Below are positions 1 through 7,923 of a stretch of 40,200 nt of DNA, in pieces; position 1 is the first letter of the stretch; every line of letters starts with the position of its first letter. The DNA is from Planctomycetota bacterium (GTDB lineage: Bacteria; Planctomycetota; Phycisphaerae; WQYP01). The DNA is taken from NCBI GenBank assembly GCA_021805985.1, contig JAJZDN010000035.1, positions 1 to 40,200 on the forward strand. Direction: 5' to 3'. The translations under genes were made by a program, and so were the position numbers. The notes below the pieces were generated by a model. It saw only the letters and a list, made by a program, of their open reading frames with translations, had not been told where the DNA came from and made no database searches.

Positions 1-1142
1 GATGCCGCGGCCCCCAGAACAAACAAGGCCGCGGTTGCCGCAAACCAGGGATATTTCTTACGCCAGATCATCTGCCGGGCAATTTCCACCGGCAGCAAAT
101 TGGTGTTGATCGTCGCCAGGCCGACGCCTTGCAGCGCCAAACCATACGCCGCGGTCATACCCAGCGCCTGATCACTTAAGCCCGCCGCCATCTTGGCGTC
201 TTCCACTTCAATTTTTGTAAAGCCGTCAAGCCGCGCCACTTCCATGCCCAGATACTGCTGAAGATACTTCTGCAAATTAGACAGGCGGAAGGGATTCCCC
301 ATGCCGATAATTTGCTCCACGCGGCTTTCGCGATGGGAACTGTTGTAGTATCCGATGGAGCGTTGAATTTCCGCGACAACATCCGCGAAGGTCGGCCGCA
401 TCGCCTGAAAAATCTGCCGGGCGTATTTACTGGTGGCGGCCGTCTTCTTAAGGGATTCCGCCTTTTTGAACGCGAAGCGGAAACTTTTTGCCAGTGATTC
501 GGTAAAACTGTTGCCGCCCAGATTAATGTTACGCAGCCATAATCTTCCCTGATCCACCACAATCATATCTGTATGGTCAGCTCCGATGTCCAGGAAGATT
601 GTCCCCTTATCCAATCCTTTGCCTTCATGAACTACCGCGTTGTACACCGCAAGGGGGGCCAGTTGCAGACCATGAACCGTGATACCCAGGGACTGAAAAT
701 CAGCCAGTATCGCCCCCACCAGATCGGTTTTTATGGCGAATATTCCGATTTCAACATCCGGACTATCCGGATTACGGAAGCTGTGATAATCCCAATTAAC
801 CTGATCCAGCGGGAAAGGAATCTGCTGTATCGCTTCAAAACGCACAATTTCCGGAATTTTACGCGGTTCCACCGGCGGCAACTTCACAAATCGCGAAAAA
901 CTCGTGGCACCCGGTGCACCGATATAAACCTGTTCACCATGCAAGGAATACCGTTCAAGAAATCGCGCCAGACTCTCACGCACGATCTCCCGCCGATCCA
1001 CATCCGGCTCGCTTAAAAAATGCCCATGCTCAATAACTTCCATGGCCTCAAGAAATACCTTGTCGCCATCGCGGCGGAGCTTAATAGCTTTAATCGCCGT
1101 CGTTCCGACATCGATACCCCATGCTGATTGTGAACTGGCCAT
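1..1142 (-). CDS. pilM: Type IV pilus assembly ATPase-like protein PilM, with start of a fused PilN-like segment (3' end outside window)
   Basis: Reading leftward from ATG at 1142, the protein opens with the actin-like phosphate-1 motif GIDVGTTAIKAIKL (about residues 9-22). It continues with a second nucleotide-binding motif, FLDIGADHTDMIVV, near residue 190, and the adenosine-region stretch IGMGNPFRLSNL. This is the PilM family, the cytoplasmic actin-like protein that links the inner-membrane PilN/PilO complex to the type IV pilus or type II secretion machine. A strong Shine-Dalgarno (GGAGG) lies 5 nt upstream of the ATG and fixes the start. After the PilM fold, at about residue 350, the frame runs on into TNLLPVEIARQM, a basic stretch and a hydrophobic helix (WFAATAALFVLGAAA) that touches the window edge. 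PilN proteins normally begin this way, so a PilM-PilN fusion is inferred. The C-terminus is not visible. Confidence 0.9.
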   Translation of the reverse strand, partial: MASSQSAWGIDVGTTAIKAIKLRRDGDKVFLEAMEVIEHGHFLSEPDVDRREIVRESLARFLERYSLHGEQVYIGAPGATSFSRFVKLPPVEPRKIPEIVRFEAIQQIPFPLDQVNWDYHSFRNPDSPDVEIGIFAIKTDLVGAILADFQSLGITVHGLQLAPLAVYNAVVHEGKGLDKGTIFLDIGADHTDMIVVDQGRLWLRNINLGGNSFTESLAKSFRFAFKKAESLKKTAATSKYARQIFQAMRPTFADVVAEIQRSIGYYNSSHRESRVEQIIGMGNPFRLSNLQKYLQQYLGMEVARLDGFTKIEVEDAKMAAGLSDQALGMTAAYGLALQGVGLATINTNLLPVEIARQMIWRKKYPWFAATAALFVLGAAA

Positions 1143-1555
1143 GAAGACCTCCGGCAAGCTCCGATGCAACCCCCGGGCACCGCGTGTTGAATCAGACTTG
1201 ATCCGACACGCTGTTAGTATATCTTACGTCGAGCCACAGCTCCACGAAAGTCTACTCCACCTCGTCGCCCGGTTGAGAATCAGGGATCGCCACCCCCGAA
1301 CAAAAAATTTAACCCGCTACATCGCCAGGACTTCGGTCAAAGGCGCCGCGCAGGCTCGCATCAGTGTCCTTAATAAAACCCAGATTACATGATTCGTCAA
1401 GCAATAAAGATTCTATTTTTTTCTTTCCCGCTCCGCGATGTGCGGAATTTGCGGCGACGATATCTCTCATAAAACCCTTTAGATCATGCTGTGCCAGCTT
1501 ATGGGGATCACAATTTTGCTTATCTTTGCTGAAAATTCTGCTACAATAAAAAACT
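1143..1555. other. Divergent intergenic region, no gene seen
   Basis: This 413-base gap separates leftward pilM from the rightward lipoprotein gene. Short open frames exist but lack ribosome sites and recognisable products. On the minus strand a TATACT box at 1216-1221 could serve pilM, giving a leader of about 65 nt, but the matching -35 is poor. At the right end TACAAT (1542-1547) precedes the lipoprotein ATG by only 8 nt. No hairpin with a T-run was found. Confidence 0.5.
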
Positions 1556-2278
1556 ATGAAATTATATTATCTGCCATTATTGACGCTCACGTTTCTCGCG
1601 GCAACTCTGGCCGGATGCCATTCTTCAATCGTGCCTTTAAAGCCTTCGGCATTGGGGCCGCCATGGGCCTTAAGCCGACCTTTGCAAACCGCTCATCCAG
1701 CAACTCGACCTCATGCCGCACTAACGCGAGCAGCCCGTCACTCTCCATCGCATCCCACGATTGCCGATAACGGAAAGTGGTTTATCAATGCCCGCAATGG
1801 CACAAGCCGAAAAATTACTATCGCCCGTTACAAAAATATCTGGCGACAAACTCAACACCTTCTGGTCCGTATGGGCTATACCATTCAATGGGCCAGCTAC
1901 CGCCTGGGCGTTATCACCACCCGATACAGAACTGGCCCCGAAATCCTGCAATGGTGGCGCGCGGACGCTACAACCTTTCCCGAGCTTATGGAAGGCACGA
2001 TTAACACGTTCCGTCGAACCATACGTATTGTTATCCGCCGATCCGCCCATCCGCACACTTTTTCCATCACCGTTGAAGCGCTCGTGGAGCGACAGGAAAA
2101 CCCCCAGGGGACAGTGGGAAATGTTGCATTTTATGGAGCCTCGGCCTTCGGCAATAATCCGCTGCCCCTGAATTCCCATCATACCCTGGCTTCAGATGGA
2201 GGCCCCTACTGGATGCGGGTAGGGCACGATCCGGCATTGGAAAAGAAAATTCTTCATCGCTTATTCCGCAAATTCTGA
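1556..2278 (+). CDS. Putative lipoprotein of unknown function
   Basis: The 240-residue product starts with a short lipoprotein signal peptide, MKLYYLPLLTLTFLAATLAGC, whose lipobox LAGC places the lipidated cysteine at residue 21. A proline, serine and threonine rich linker follows to about residue 65. The rest is a soluble domain with many aromatic and arginine residues (for example MGYTIQWASYRLGVITTRYR), which I do not recognise. It is probably attached to the outer or inner membrane. There is no Shine-Dalgarno before the ATG. Instead a TACAAT box ends 8 nt upstream, suggesting a leaderless mRNA. Function is unknown; the signal peptide is the only firm statement. Confidence 0.75.
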   Translation: MKLYYLPLLTLTFLAATLAGCHSSIVPLKPSALGPPWALSRPLQTAHPATRPHAALTRAARHSPSHPTIADNGKWFINARNGTSRKITIARYKNIWRQTQHLLVRMGYTIQWASYRLGVITTRYRTGPEILQWWRADATTFPELMEGTINTFRRTIRIVIRRSAHPHTFSITVEALVERQENPQGTVGNVAFYGASAFGNNPLPLNSHHTLASDGGPYWMRVGHDPALEKKILHRLFRKF

Positions 2279-2394
2279 ATTTACGGAGCTAATTGGACAA
2301 TAGGGCAAGCACAGGCATGATATTCATAACTGGTGTCTTGTGGGAAGAAGAGGCATGAATCAGGGCTGCAGGTCGGCGAGGAGTATTTTACATT

Positions 2395-2808
2395 ATGGGC
2401 CAAAACCTGCTGTCCATTTTTAATGATCTCGGGCGCTTGTTGCAATTCCTGGGTAAAAAGATACTTCGGATTATTCTGGCGTGGATTGTTGTTTATTTTT
2501 TATCGCAGCTCTTTTCCAAAGGGTCCTGGATGCTGATAGAGCCGGTTATCGGTGCTGTCGCCGGTGCGGTGGTAGGCTGGGAAATTGCGGATAACGCGGT
2601 GTCAGAAGCGGGTTTCACGGGGGTCGTTCTCTGGGTCCTGCTCGTGCTGTCATGTTGGGTCCCCATTTGGGCCACGCAGGGGGGCATGCAATGGATTATG
2701 ATGGAGACCGTGGGATGGAAAATGACCTTTGGGCAATGGATGCTTCTAACCATGGCCACAATTTTCAGCCTCATTGCATCCATCTGGCGAGCTTTGGCTG
2801 ATGATTGA
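2395..2808 (+). CDS. Small integral membrane protein of unknown function
   Basis: The 137-residue protein has about four hydrophobic segments: near residues 20-38 (ILRIILAWIVVYFLSQLF), 45-65 (glycine and alanine rich, VIGAVAGAVVGWEIA), 75-95 (GVVLWVLLVLSCWVPIW) and 112-130. An upstream in-frame start is possible, but the ATG at 2395 is preceded by GAGGAG at 2378-2383, so I prefer it. No domain is recognised. The gene sits between the lipoprotein and the phosphodiesterase on the same strand, with gaps of over 100 nt on both sides, so it need not share a transcript with them. Confidence 0.65.
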   Translation: MGQNLLSIFNDLGRLLQFLGKKILRIILAWIVVYFLSQLFSKGSWMLIEPVIGAVAGAVVGWEIADNAVSEAGFTGVVLWVLLVLSCWVPIWATQGGMQWIMMETVGWKMTFGQWMLLTMATIFSLIASIWRALADD

Positions 2809-2919
2809 ATTCATTGTAGCGAGGGCTTCAATTTTTCAATATGACGAGGATATTGGGCAGTAAGCAGCACAGTGGATATTGAAGTTTGACTTAAAAAGTC
2901 GGGAAAAATTCTGGTCGCT

Positions 2920-2947
2920 TTGAACGTTGGCCCGGAGTTGTTATACT
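2920..2947 (+). promoter_or_regulatory. Promoter of the phosphodiesterase gene, probably leaderless
   Basis: TTGAAC at 2920-2925 and TATACT at 2942-2947 are spaced 16 nt. Transcription would begin about 7 nt downstream, at or next to the ATG at 2954. Confidence 0.5.
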
Positions 2948-2953
2948 TCAGTA

Positions 2954-3673
2954 ATGGCTAACGCTGCCGTGATGGCTATCGCCCATCGGGGAGCATCCGC
3001 TGAAGCCCCAGAAAACACCGTGGCCGCTTTCGATGAGGCAATTCGACTCGGCGCTCGAGCTGTGGAGATGGATGTGCGTCTTTGCAAAGACGGCATTCCC
3101 GTTATTCTGCATGATGCGACGGTGGATAGAACCACCAGCGGCACCGGGGCAGTGGCTGATCTCACGAGACTCGACTTACTGAGACTCGATGCCGGGTCTT
3201 GGAAGCATCCGCGTTTTGCCGGCACACGCATTCCGCTTTTAACCGAAGCGTTGCAGGCCGTCAGTGATGACGCCATCGCGGTTTTAGAGATTAAAGAGCC
3301 GATCGATCCGAAAATGCTGCGGCGAATCCTTGATGAATTCGCCCCGCGTGACCGGTGGATCATGCTAAGCTTTGAAGACGATATTCTGAAAGCTATCCGC
3401 AAAGAAATGCCACATGCGGCCTTGGGCCTGCTAAGTGACGGATGGCAGTCAGATTTACCCCAGCGGTGTGCTACGCTGGAAGCGGGTATCTTGGCGTTGA
3501 ATACTGCGATTTTGAGTATCGAACGAATCAAGTCCGCCCGTGAAAAGCATCTACGGGTATGGACTTATACTCCTAACGACGCCGGTTCTGTGGCTGCGTG
3601 TGCGGCCATCGGCGTGGAAGGAATTATTACGGATCATCCTGAATTGATCCGTCCGGCGGCTAATCGGAGTTGA
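2954..3673 (+). CDS. Glycerophosphodiester phosphodiesterase family protein
   Basis: This enzyme family hydrolyses glycerophosphodiesters to an alcohol and glycerol-3-phosphate, in phospholipid turnover. The sequence shows the GDPD hallmarks in order: AHRGASAEAPENTVAAF near the N-terminus (catalytic HR, and the E and N of the metal site), then EMDVRLCKDGIPVILHDATVDRTT with the metal-binding E-x-D and the second catalytic H. Later come VLEIKEP, and VWTYTPNDAG with GIITDHPEL near the C-terminus. At 239 residues it is the usual size of the cytoplasmic UgpQ-type enzymes and has no signal peptide. A longer frame could start at a TTG at 2927, but the ATG at 2954 gives the canonical N-terminus and lies just behind a good promoter. 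Its stop lies just upstream of the rho start, so the two may be cotranscribed. Confidence 0.9.
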   Translation: MANAAVMAIAHRGASAEAPENTVAAFDEAIRLGARAVEMDVRLCKDGIPVILHDATVDRTTSGTGAVADLTRLDLLRLDAGSWKHPRFAGTRIPLLTEALQAVSDDAIAVLEIKEPIDPKMLRRILDEFAPRDRWIMLSFEDDILKAIRKEMPHAALGLLSDGWQSDLPQRCATLEAGILALNTAILSIERIKSAREKHLRVWTYTPNDAGSVAACAAIGVEGIITDHPELIRPAANRS

Positions 3674-3678
3674 CTGAA

Positions 3679-4848
3679 GTGTCAGAAAATGTGGTAGTGG
3701 AAAAAGTTGAAAAGCAAGTGACCGGCATGCTGGAGATCACCGACAAAGGCGTCGGGTTTATCCGCTCGGAACAGCGAAAATTTAAACCCGTGCCTGCGGA
3801 TCCAACGGTTTCGGCCGCCCTTATTGAAGAAGCCCACTTGCGCCCTGGCCTGACCGTCACGGTTAATACCAAGCCTGCGGCGCGCGGACCGGCCCCCCAG
3901 GTGACTGAAATCATCAGCGTCATGGATCAACCGATGGAAAAGTATTGGGCCTTGCCCACGTTCGGGGATATGACGGTCATTGATCCGCGTGAACGCATCC
4001 GTCTGGAAACGCCCGGCGGCCCGGACTCCATGCGCATCATGGATATGCTCACCCCCATTGGCCGCGGCCAGCGCGGACTGATTGTCGCCCCTCCAAAAAC
4101 CGGAAAAACCACGCTGCTAAAGCAAATCGCACATGCCGTACTGACCAACCATCCGGACATGAAGGTTTTTATCCTTTTGGTAGACGAACGCCCTGAAGAA
4201 GTCACCGACTTCCGCCGCACACTTAATGCCGAAGTCTGGGCCAGCAATAATGATGAAGATGTGCTTTCTCACGTTCGCACCAGCCGCTTAGTTACTGAAC
4301 GCGCCCGTCGGATGGTGGAGTTCGGCCATCACGTGATTATCATTCTGGATTCGCTGACGCGGCTGGGAAGAGCTTTTAACCATTTTGTAGGCAGTTCCGG
4401 ACGCACCATGTCCGGCGGCGTGGATTCGGGGGCCTTGTTGGAGCCACGGTCTATTTTTGGTGCCGCGCGGAATATTGAGCATGGCGGATCATTAAGCATC
4501 ATCGCCTCCGCGTTGATTGAAACCGGCAGCCGAATGGATGATTTAATATTTCAGGAATTCAAGGGCACCGGCAACATGGAACTGGTGCTTTCCCGCCGGC
4601 TTGCGGAACGTCGAATCTGGCCTGCCATTGATTTGCCGGCCTCTGGAACCCGCAAAGAAGAATTGCTGCTGGGGCCGGAAGCCACGCGCAAAGTCGCGAT
4701 GGTCCGTCGCGAAATGCTTCAACGCGATCCCGCGCAGGGCATGGATCAGCTCATCCGCATGATGCGACGCTACAAAACCAATAGTGAATTCCTTGCCGCC
4801 TTTACGCCCGAGCGCCAAGGCTCCCACTCGGGCCGATCCCGCAATTAG
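3679..4848 (+). CDS. rho: Transcription termination factor Rho
   Basis: Rho is a hexameric RNA-dependent ATPase that ends transcription. The protein carries the OB-fold RNA-binding region (ITDKGVGFIRS, residues 20-30) and the RecA-like motor. The motor has Walker A APPKTGKTTLL (about 137-147), the DERPEEVTDFRR motif (about 169-180), Walker B IIILDSLTRLGRAFN, and the Q/R-loop region with GALLEPRSIFGAARN. I choose GTG 3679 because GGAG at 3666-3669 lies 9 nt ahead. An in-frame TTG at 3670 that overlaps the upstream TGA is the alternative. At about 390 residues it is shorter than E. coli Rho (419) and seems to lack the N-terminal helical Rho_N domain, starting almost directly at the OB fold. Function is secure from the motor domain. 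Confidence 0.95.
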   Translation: MSENVVVEKVEKQVTGMLEITDKGVGFIRSEQRKFKPVPADPTVSAALIEEAHLRPGLTVTVNTKPAARGPAPQVTEIISVMDQPMEKYWALPTFGDMTVIDPRERIRLETPGGPDSMRIMDMLTPIGRGQRGLIVAPPKTGKTTLLKQIAHAVLTNHPDMKVFILLVDERPEEVTDFRRTLNAEVWASNNDEDVLSHVRTSRLVTERARRMVEFGHHVIIILDSLTRLGRAFNHFVGSSGRTMSGGVDSGALLEPRSIFGAARNIEHGGSLSIIASALIETGSRMDDLIFQEFKGTGNMELVLSRRLAERRIWPAIDLPASGTRKEELLLGPEATRKVAMVRREMLQRDPAQGMDQLIRMMRRYKTNSEFLAAFTPERQGSHSGRSRN

Positions 4849-4924
4849 TTCCCCATAACAGTCGGGCAGCAACCGCGGGTGCTTTTCGCAAGTTTGGGAA
4901 CCGTTTCCGACGACTCTTGCGCTG

Positions 4925-4953
4925 TTTGCAGGAATCGTAGTTTTTCTTATAAT
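4925..4953 (+). promoter_or_regulatory. Sigma-70-type promoter ahead of the ferredoxin gene
   Basis: TTTGCA at 4925-4930 and a consensus TATAAT at 4948-4953 are spaced exactly 17 nt. The predicted start near 4960 gives a leader of about 65 nt to the ferredoxin ATG at 5026. Confidence 0.6.
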
Positions 4954-5025
4954 GCTGAATTCCGATGATACCGGGTTGATATGACCGGCGGGAGATCGGG
5001 GTTTGGATTTGAGGAGTTGGCGGCG

Positions 5026-5286
5026 ATGCCACATATTATTACTGAACCGTGCATTGGCACAAAAGATTCTTCATGTGTAGCGGTTTGTCCTGTGGATTGT
5101 ATTCATCCACGTAAGGATGAGTCGGAATTTTCCCCCGCCACGCAGTTGTATATTGATCCTGATACCTGCATTGATTGCGGGTTGTGTGTTGATGAATGTC
5201 CGGTTAAGGCGATTTTCCCGGAAGATGATGTTCCGGAAGAATGGAAAAAGTATATCGCCATTAATGCGGAACATTACAAGAAATAA
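5026..5286 (+). CDS. Seven-iron ferredoxin ([3Fe-4S][4Fe-4S])
   Basis: This 86-residue electron carrier begins MPHIITEPCIGTKDSSC and has the N-terminal cluster pattern C-x7-C-x3-C-P-V-D-C. A classical CIDCGLCVDECPVKAI box follows near residue 49. The second position of a normal CxxC in the first motif is threonine, as expected when that site holds a [3Fe-4S] cluster. The C-terminal EDDVPEEWKKYI closely matches my memory of the Thermus seven-iron ferredoxin. GAGGAG at 5011-5016 sets the ATG at 5026. An earlier in-frame ATG at 4981 would add 15 residues that do not fit the family. It is a single gene with its own promoter; its redox partner is not evident here. Confidence 0.92.
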   Translation: MPHIITEPCIGTKDSSCVAVCPVDCIHPRKDESEFSPATQLYIDPDTCIDCGLCVDECPVKAIFPEDDVPEEWKKYIAINAEHYKK

Positions 5287-5384
5287 ACAAGGTACCTGGG
5301 CCTGAGATTTGGCGGAAATGTTTATTGCCGTTGCATCGGGCCGTTACGCGGGATCACGTAGCTGACGGGTGTCGGCCAACCATC

Positions 5385-5436
5385 GAACAGACACACCGGC
5401 AATGATGGTCATTGCTGGTGTTTACTTAGCCTGTTC
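5385..5436 (+). promoter_or_regulatory. Extended hairpin in the leader of rpsR
   Basis: Bases 5393-5405 (ACACCGGCAATGA) pair with 5409-5421 (TCATTGCTGGTGT), with one G-U pair and a 3-nt loop. An outer GAACAG (5385-5390) pairs with CTGTTC (5431-5436). The structure ends about 28 nt before the rpsR start. Ribosomal protein genes are often autoregulated through leader RNA, and an S6:S18-binding leader is known in other bacteria. Equivalence to that motif is only a guess. Confidence 0.5.
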
Positions 5437-5464
5437 GCGTGACCTGCAAATTGAGGATTTAATC

Positions 5465-5722
5465 ATGGCTACCACCACTCGCAAACCCCGGTTTCAAAGC
5501 TTCAGCCGTCCGAAAATCCGGATTGGCAAAGTCGCCAGCACCGGCAAGGTCTATGTTGATTACAAAGATACTGAAACGCTGAAGAAAATGCTGACGCTCA
5601 ACGGAAAAATTCAGCCCCGCACCCGCATCGGTGCCGCGGCGTTTGAACAACGCATGATCACCGATGCCATCAAGCGGGCACGCTTCATGGCTCTTTTGCC
5701 CTATGTCGGCTCGGCCCAGTAA
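5465..5722 (+). CDS. rpsR: 30S ribosomal protein S18
   Basis: The 85-residue product matches bacterial S18 across its core: VDYKDTETLKKMLTLNGKIQPRTRIGAAAFEQR corresponds to the family's IDYKDVELLKKFIS-NGKI-PRR segment. It ends with the near-invariant IKRARFMALLPYVG. It binds the central domain of 16S rRNA as a heterodimer with S6. ATG 5465 is preceded by GAGG about 8 nt upstream. A longer frame from 5369 runs through the leader hairpin and is rejected as a start. Unusually, rpsF, ssb and rplI, which often accompany rpsR, are absent on both sides, so the gene stands alone. Confidence 0.93.
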   Translation: MATTTRKPRFQSFSRPKIRIGKVASTGKVYVDYKDTETLKKMLTLNGKIQPRTRIGAAAFEQRMITDAIKRARFMALLPYVGSAQ

Positions 5723-5746
5723 TCACTTCTTTTGGTTTTGTGTTTC

Positions 5747-5776
5747 GTATTTCAGCGTTTGAAAAGGCTGAAATAC
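5747..5776. terminator. Strong hairpin between convergent rpsR and the PH-like gene
   Basis: GTATTTCAGC (5747-5756) and GCTGAAATAC (5767-5776) form a perfect 10-bp stem with a 10-nt loop, placed between two converging stop codons. No T-run follows on either strand, so it is not a textbook intrinsic terminator. It could block 3' decay or act with Rho. Confidence 0.45.
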
Positions 5777-5806
5777 ACGGAAAGTTGCGCATTTGGCGCA
5801 TGTTTC

Positions 5807-6436
5807 CTACGCGCCCTTCCTTTTGCTGATGGCGGCTTGAATCTGCTGATGTATACGGGGCGCATTGGGAATCCATTCCCATAGGCTGTCGGGATTAATG
5901 CCCTTATCAACCGCAAAACCAATGGTTCCCAATCCAAGCATGTTTTGCGCGGCCGGCTCAATGAGCCGCGCTTCGGAAATGTGGGCCAGACCCGCTTCGA
6001 AAATAGTGGGATGCCGTGCCCCTTTTATGGTAACAATGCGGCAGGTCGTCAGCAGGTACAAATGGCTGGTCCATTCCATTAATCCATAAACGATACGCAC
6101 TCCAACGAGTGCCGAGGAAATAATCAGGGCTGTTCGCGGCAGCAGGAGATCCCCAAAAACTCCGGTGCGAATGGTTAAAACCCCCAGCAAAATAACAACT
6201 CCACAAAAGCGGAAACTGGTGGCGATAATGTACCATAAAGATGGACGAACCATCAGAATGACCAGTTCATTACCGCGCAGCAGCGATTCTGGCGAGAGTT
6301 TGGCCGCTCCAGCTTCAACCCGAGCCGCTTCACCAGCAGCCTGATGGGGCCGAGTGACCGTCGAGGGACTCCAGTGGCCTATGGGGCGGCAACGGGTCTT
6401 CAACACAGGCAGGTCTATGGACTTCTCTGCTATCAT
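5807..6436 (-). CDS. Membrane protein with bacterial PH-like (YdbS/bPH2-type) domain
   Basis: The 209-residue protein has an N-terminal charged region and two adjacent hydrophobic helices near residues 66-88 ([22 protein letters not shown]) and 100-120. A domain with the sequence [21 protein letters not shown] follows, whose Y-x-L-T-x-x-R-I pattern is typical of the membrane-flanked bacterial PH family (DUF304). The tail [16 protein letters not shown] resembles the second half of that domain. The family is membrane-bound and mostly of unknown role. The start ATG at 6436 lacks a clear ribosome site. On the minus strand a TTACTT/TAAACT pair with 17-nt spacing ends 6 nt before it, so this may be another leaderless gene. 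It is divergent from metK and converges with rpsR. Confidence 0.7.
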   Translation of the reverse strand: MIAEKSIDLPVLKTRCRPIGHWSPSTVTRPHQAAGEAARVEAGAAKLSPESLLRGNELVILMVRPSLWYIIATSFRFCGVVILLGVLTIRTGVFGDLLLPRTALIISSALVGVRIVYGLMEWTSHLYLLTTCRIVTIKGARHPTIFEAGLAHISEARLIEPAAQNMLGLGTIGFAVDKGINPDSLWEWIPNAPRIHQQIQAAISKRKGA

Positions 6437-6472
6437 GCCATTAGTTTACCAGATTTTTTCCCGGCAAGTAAT

Positions 6473-6501
6473 TTGGCTTGAGTGCCGGATTGGTGTATTC
6501 T
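6473..6501 (+). promoter_or_regulatory. Promoter of metK
   Basis: TTGGCT at 6473-6478 and TATTCT at 6496-6501 are spaced 17 nt. The leader to ATG 6561 would be about 50 nt, too short for a SAM riboswitch; none was seen. Confidence 0.5.
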
Positions 6502-6560
6502 GTAGCGCTTTGCCCGATGCGGACAAAAGTGAGATTGTACCAAAAGAGAGGTATCGTAAG

Positions 6561-7802
6561 ATGACCAAGAAGCACCTGTTTACCAGTGAGTCCGTTAGCA
6601 TGGGCCACCCGGACAAAGTGGCGGATCAAGTATCCGATGCAGTACTGGATTCCCTGTTGGAAGCTGATCCGTTAGCGCGCGTCGCCTGTGAGACCTTGGT
6701 AACCACCGGCTTGGTGGTGTTGGCCGGCGAGGTTACGGTGCATAATCAGGCCGCCATCGAAGCGCTTAATCGCGCTGAAGATACGGCCCGTGAAGCGATT
6801 CGGGAAATTGGTTACGACGATCCGCGTACTGGCTTTGATTACCGCAGTTGCGCCGTATTACGAGCCTTGCACAGCCAATCTGCGGATATCTCCCGCGGTG
6901 TCACCGCGTCGGGTGCCCATGAGCAAGGGGCTGGAGATCAGGGCATTATGTTTGGCTTTGCGTGCAATGAAACAAAATCATTGATGCCATTGCCGATTTA
7001 TCTTAGCCACCGATTGGTAGAGCAACAGGCTAAACTGCGGCGCGAGGGAGCCATCCAGTGGCTGCGGCCCGACGCCAAGAGTCAGGTCACCGTCGAATAC
7101 CATGATGACAAACCGCATCGCATTCATACCGTGGTACTTTCCACCCAGCATACCGAAGAAGCAGTTGATGCCAAGACCGACAGCTTTTCCGATGCCGCGC
7201 GTCATGAAATTATTGAAAAAATCATCAAACCCGTCATCATGGACGAGTGTCCGCAATTGTGGAACAACCAGATGATTTTCCACATCAACCCCACGGGCAA
7301 ATTTCTCATCGGCGGCCCGCATGGCGATTCCGGCCTCACGGGCCGCAAGATTATTGTTGATACATACGGCGGTCGCGGCTGCCATGGCGGCGGTGCGTTC
7401 TCCGGCAAGGATCCATCAAAGGTAGACCGCTCGGCGAGCTACATGGCCCGCTATATTGCTAAGAATGTGGTCGCAGCGGGCCTGGCCACTGCTTGTGAGG
7501 TACAGTTGGGCTATGCAATTGGTGTTGCCGAACCCGTTAGCGTGCTGGTGGATACCGAAGGCACTTCGACCATTGATGAACAGATCATCAGCGACTTGGT
7601 GCGCAAAGTGTTCCCGCTTAAACCGCAAAGTATTATCAAGCATCTGAATTTACTCCGTCCCATTTACCGTGAAACCGCCCGTCACGGCCACTTTGGCCGC
7701 GAATTGCCGGAGTTTACCTGGGAAGCCACGGACAAGGCCGACGAATTAGCCCGTCTTGCGGGCGTCAAGACCAGCCGGTCCGCTGCGGCTTCTATGGTGT
7801 GA
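6561..7802 (+). CDS. metK: S-adenosylmethionine synthase (methionine adenosyltransferase)
   Basis: MetK makes S-adenosylmethionine from ATP and methionine in the cytosol. The 413-residue product starts [19 protein letters not shown], with the catalytic GHPDK. It carries the ATP-binding [10 protein letters not shown] hexapeptide region (about residue 125) and [18 protein letters not shown] (about residue 280), which holds the P-loop-like motif. Other conserved pieces are [21 protein letters not shown] and the C-terminal HGHFGRE. An in-frame ORF extends upstream to 6354, but GAGAGG at 6546-6551 and the conserved N-terminus favour the ATG at 6561. The gene seems monocistronic, with its own promoter and a gap of 121 nt to the next gene. 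Length is slightly above the roughly 385 of E. coli, mainly from a longer C-terminal tail. Confidence 0.97.
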   Translation: MTKKHLFTSESVSMGHPDKVADQVSDAVLDSLLEADPLARVACETLVTTGLVVLAGEVTVHNQAAIEALNRAEDTAREAIREIGYDDPRTGFDYRSCAVLRALHSQSADISRGVTASGAHEQGAGDQGIMFGFACNETKSLMPLPIYLSHRLVEQQAKLRREGAIQWLRPDAKSQVTVEYHDDKPHRIHTVVLSTQHTEEAVDAKTDSFSDAARHEIIEKIIKPVIMDECPQLWNNQMIFHINPTGKFLIGGPHGDSGLTGRKIIVDTYGGRGCHGGGAFSGKDPSKVDRSASYMARYIAKNVVAAGLATACEVQLGYAIGVAEPVSVLVDTEGTSTIDEQIISDLVRKVFPLKPQSIIKHLNLLRPIYRETARHGHFGRELPEFTWEATDKADELARLAGVKTSRSAAASMV

Positions 7803-7923
7803 CAGCCCGCACCGTGATGGCTCCCACCGTTTGCAACACGGGGCGGATAAGGTTTATAGTAATGCTGTGGCTCGATATTCGTGTCGAACCCATCATCGGC
7901 GTTATACTAAGACCGGAGTTTTC

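Noticed and set aside
573-1016. Open frame on the plus strand opposite pilM
   Set aside because: It is antisense to a clear PilM reading frame and has no ribosome site or domain.
2941-3531. Long minus-strand frame opposite the phosphodiesterase
   Set aside because: Shadow of a well-conserved gene; serine and arginine rich antisense composition.
4543-5034. Minus-strand frame opposite rho and its downstream gap
   Set aside because: Antisense to rho and crosses the ferredoxin promoter; no family signature.
6502-6560. SAM riboswitch upstream of metK
   Set aside because: The leader is about 50 nt and shows no multi-helix structure of a SAM riboswitch.
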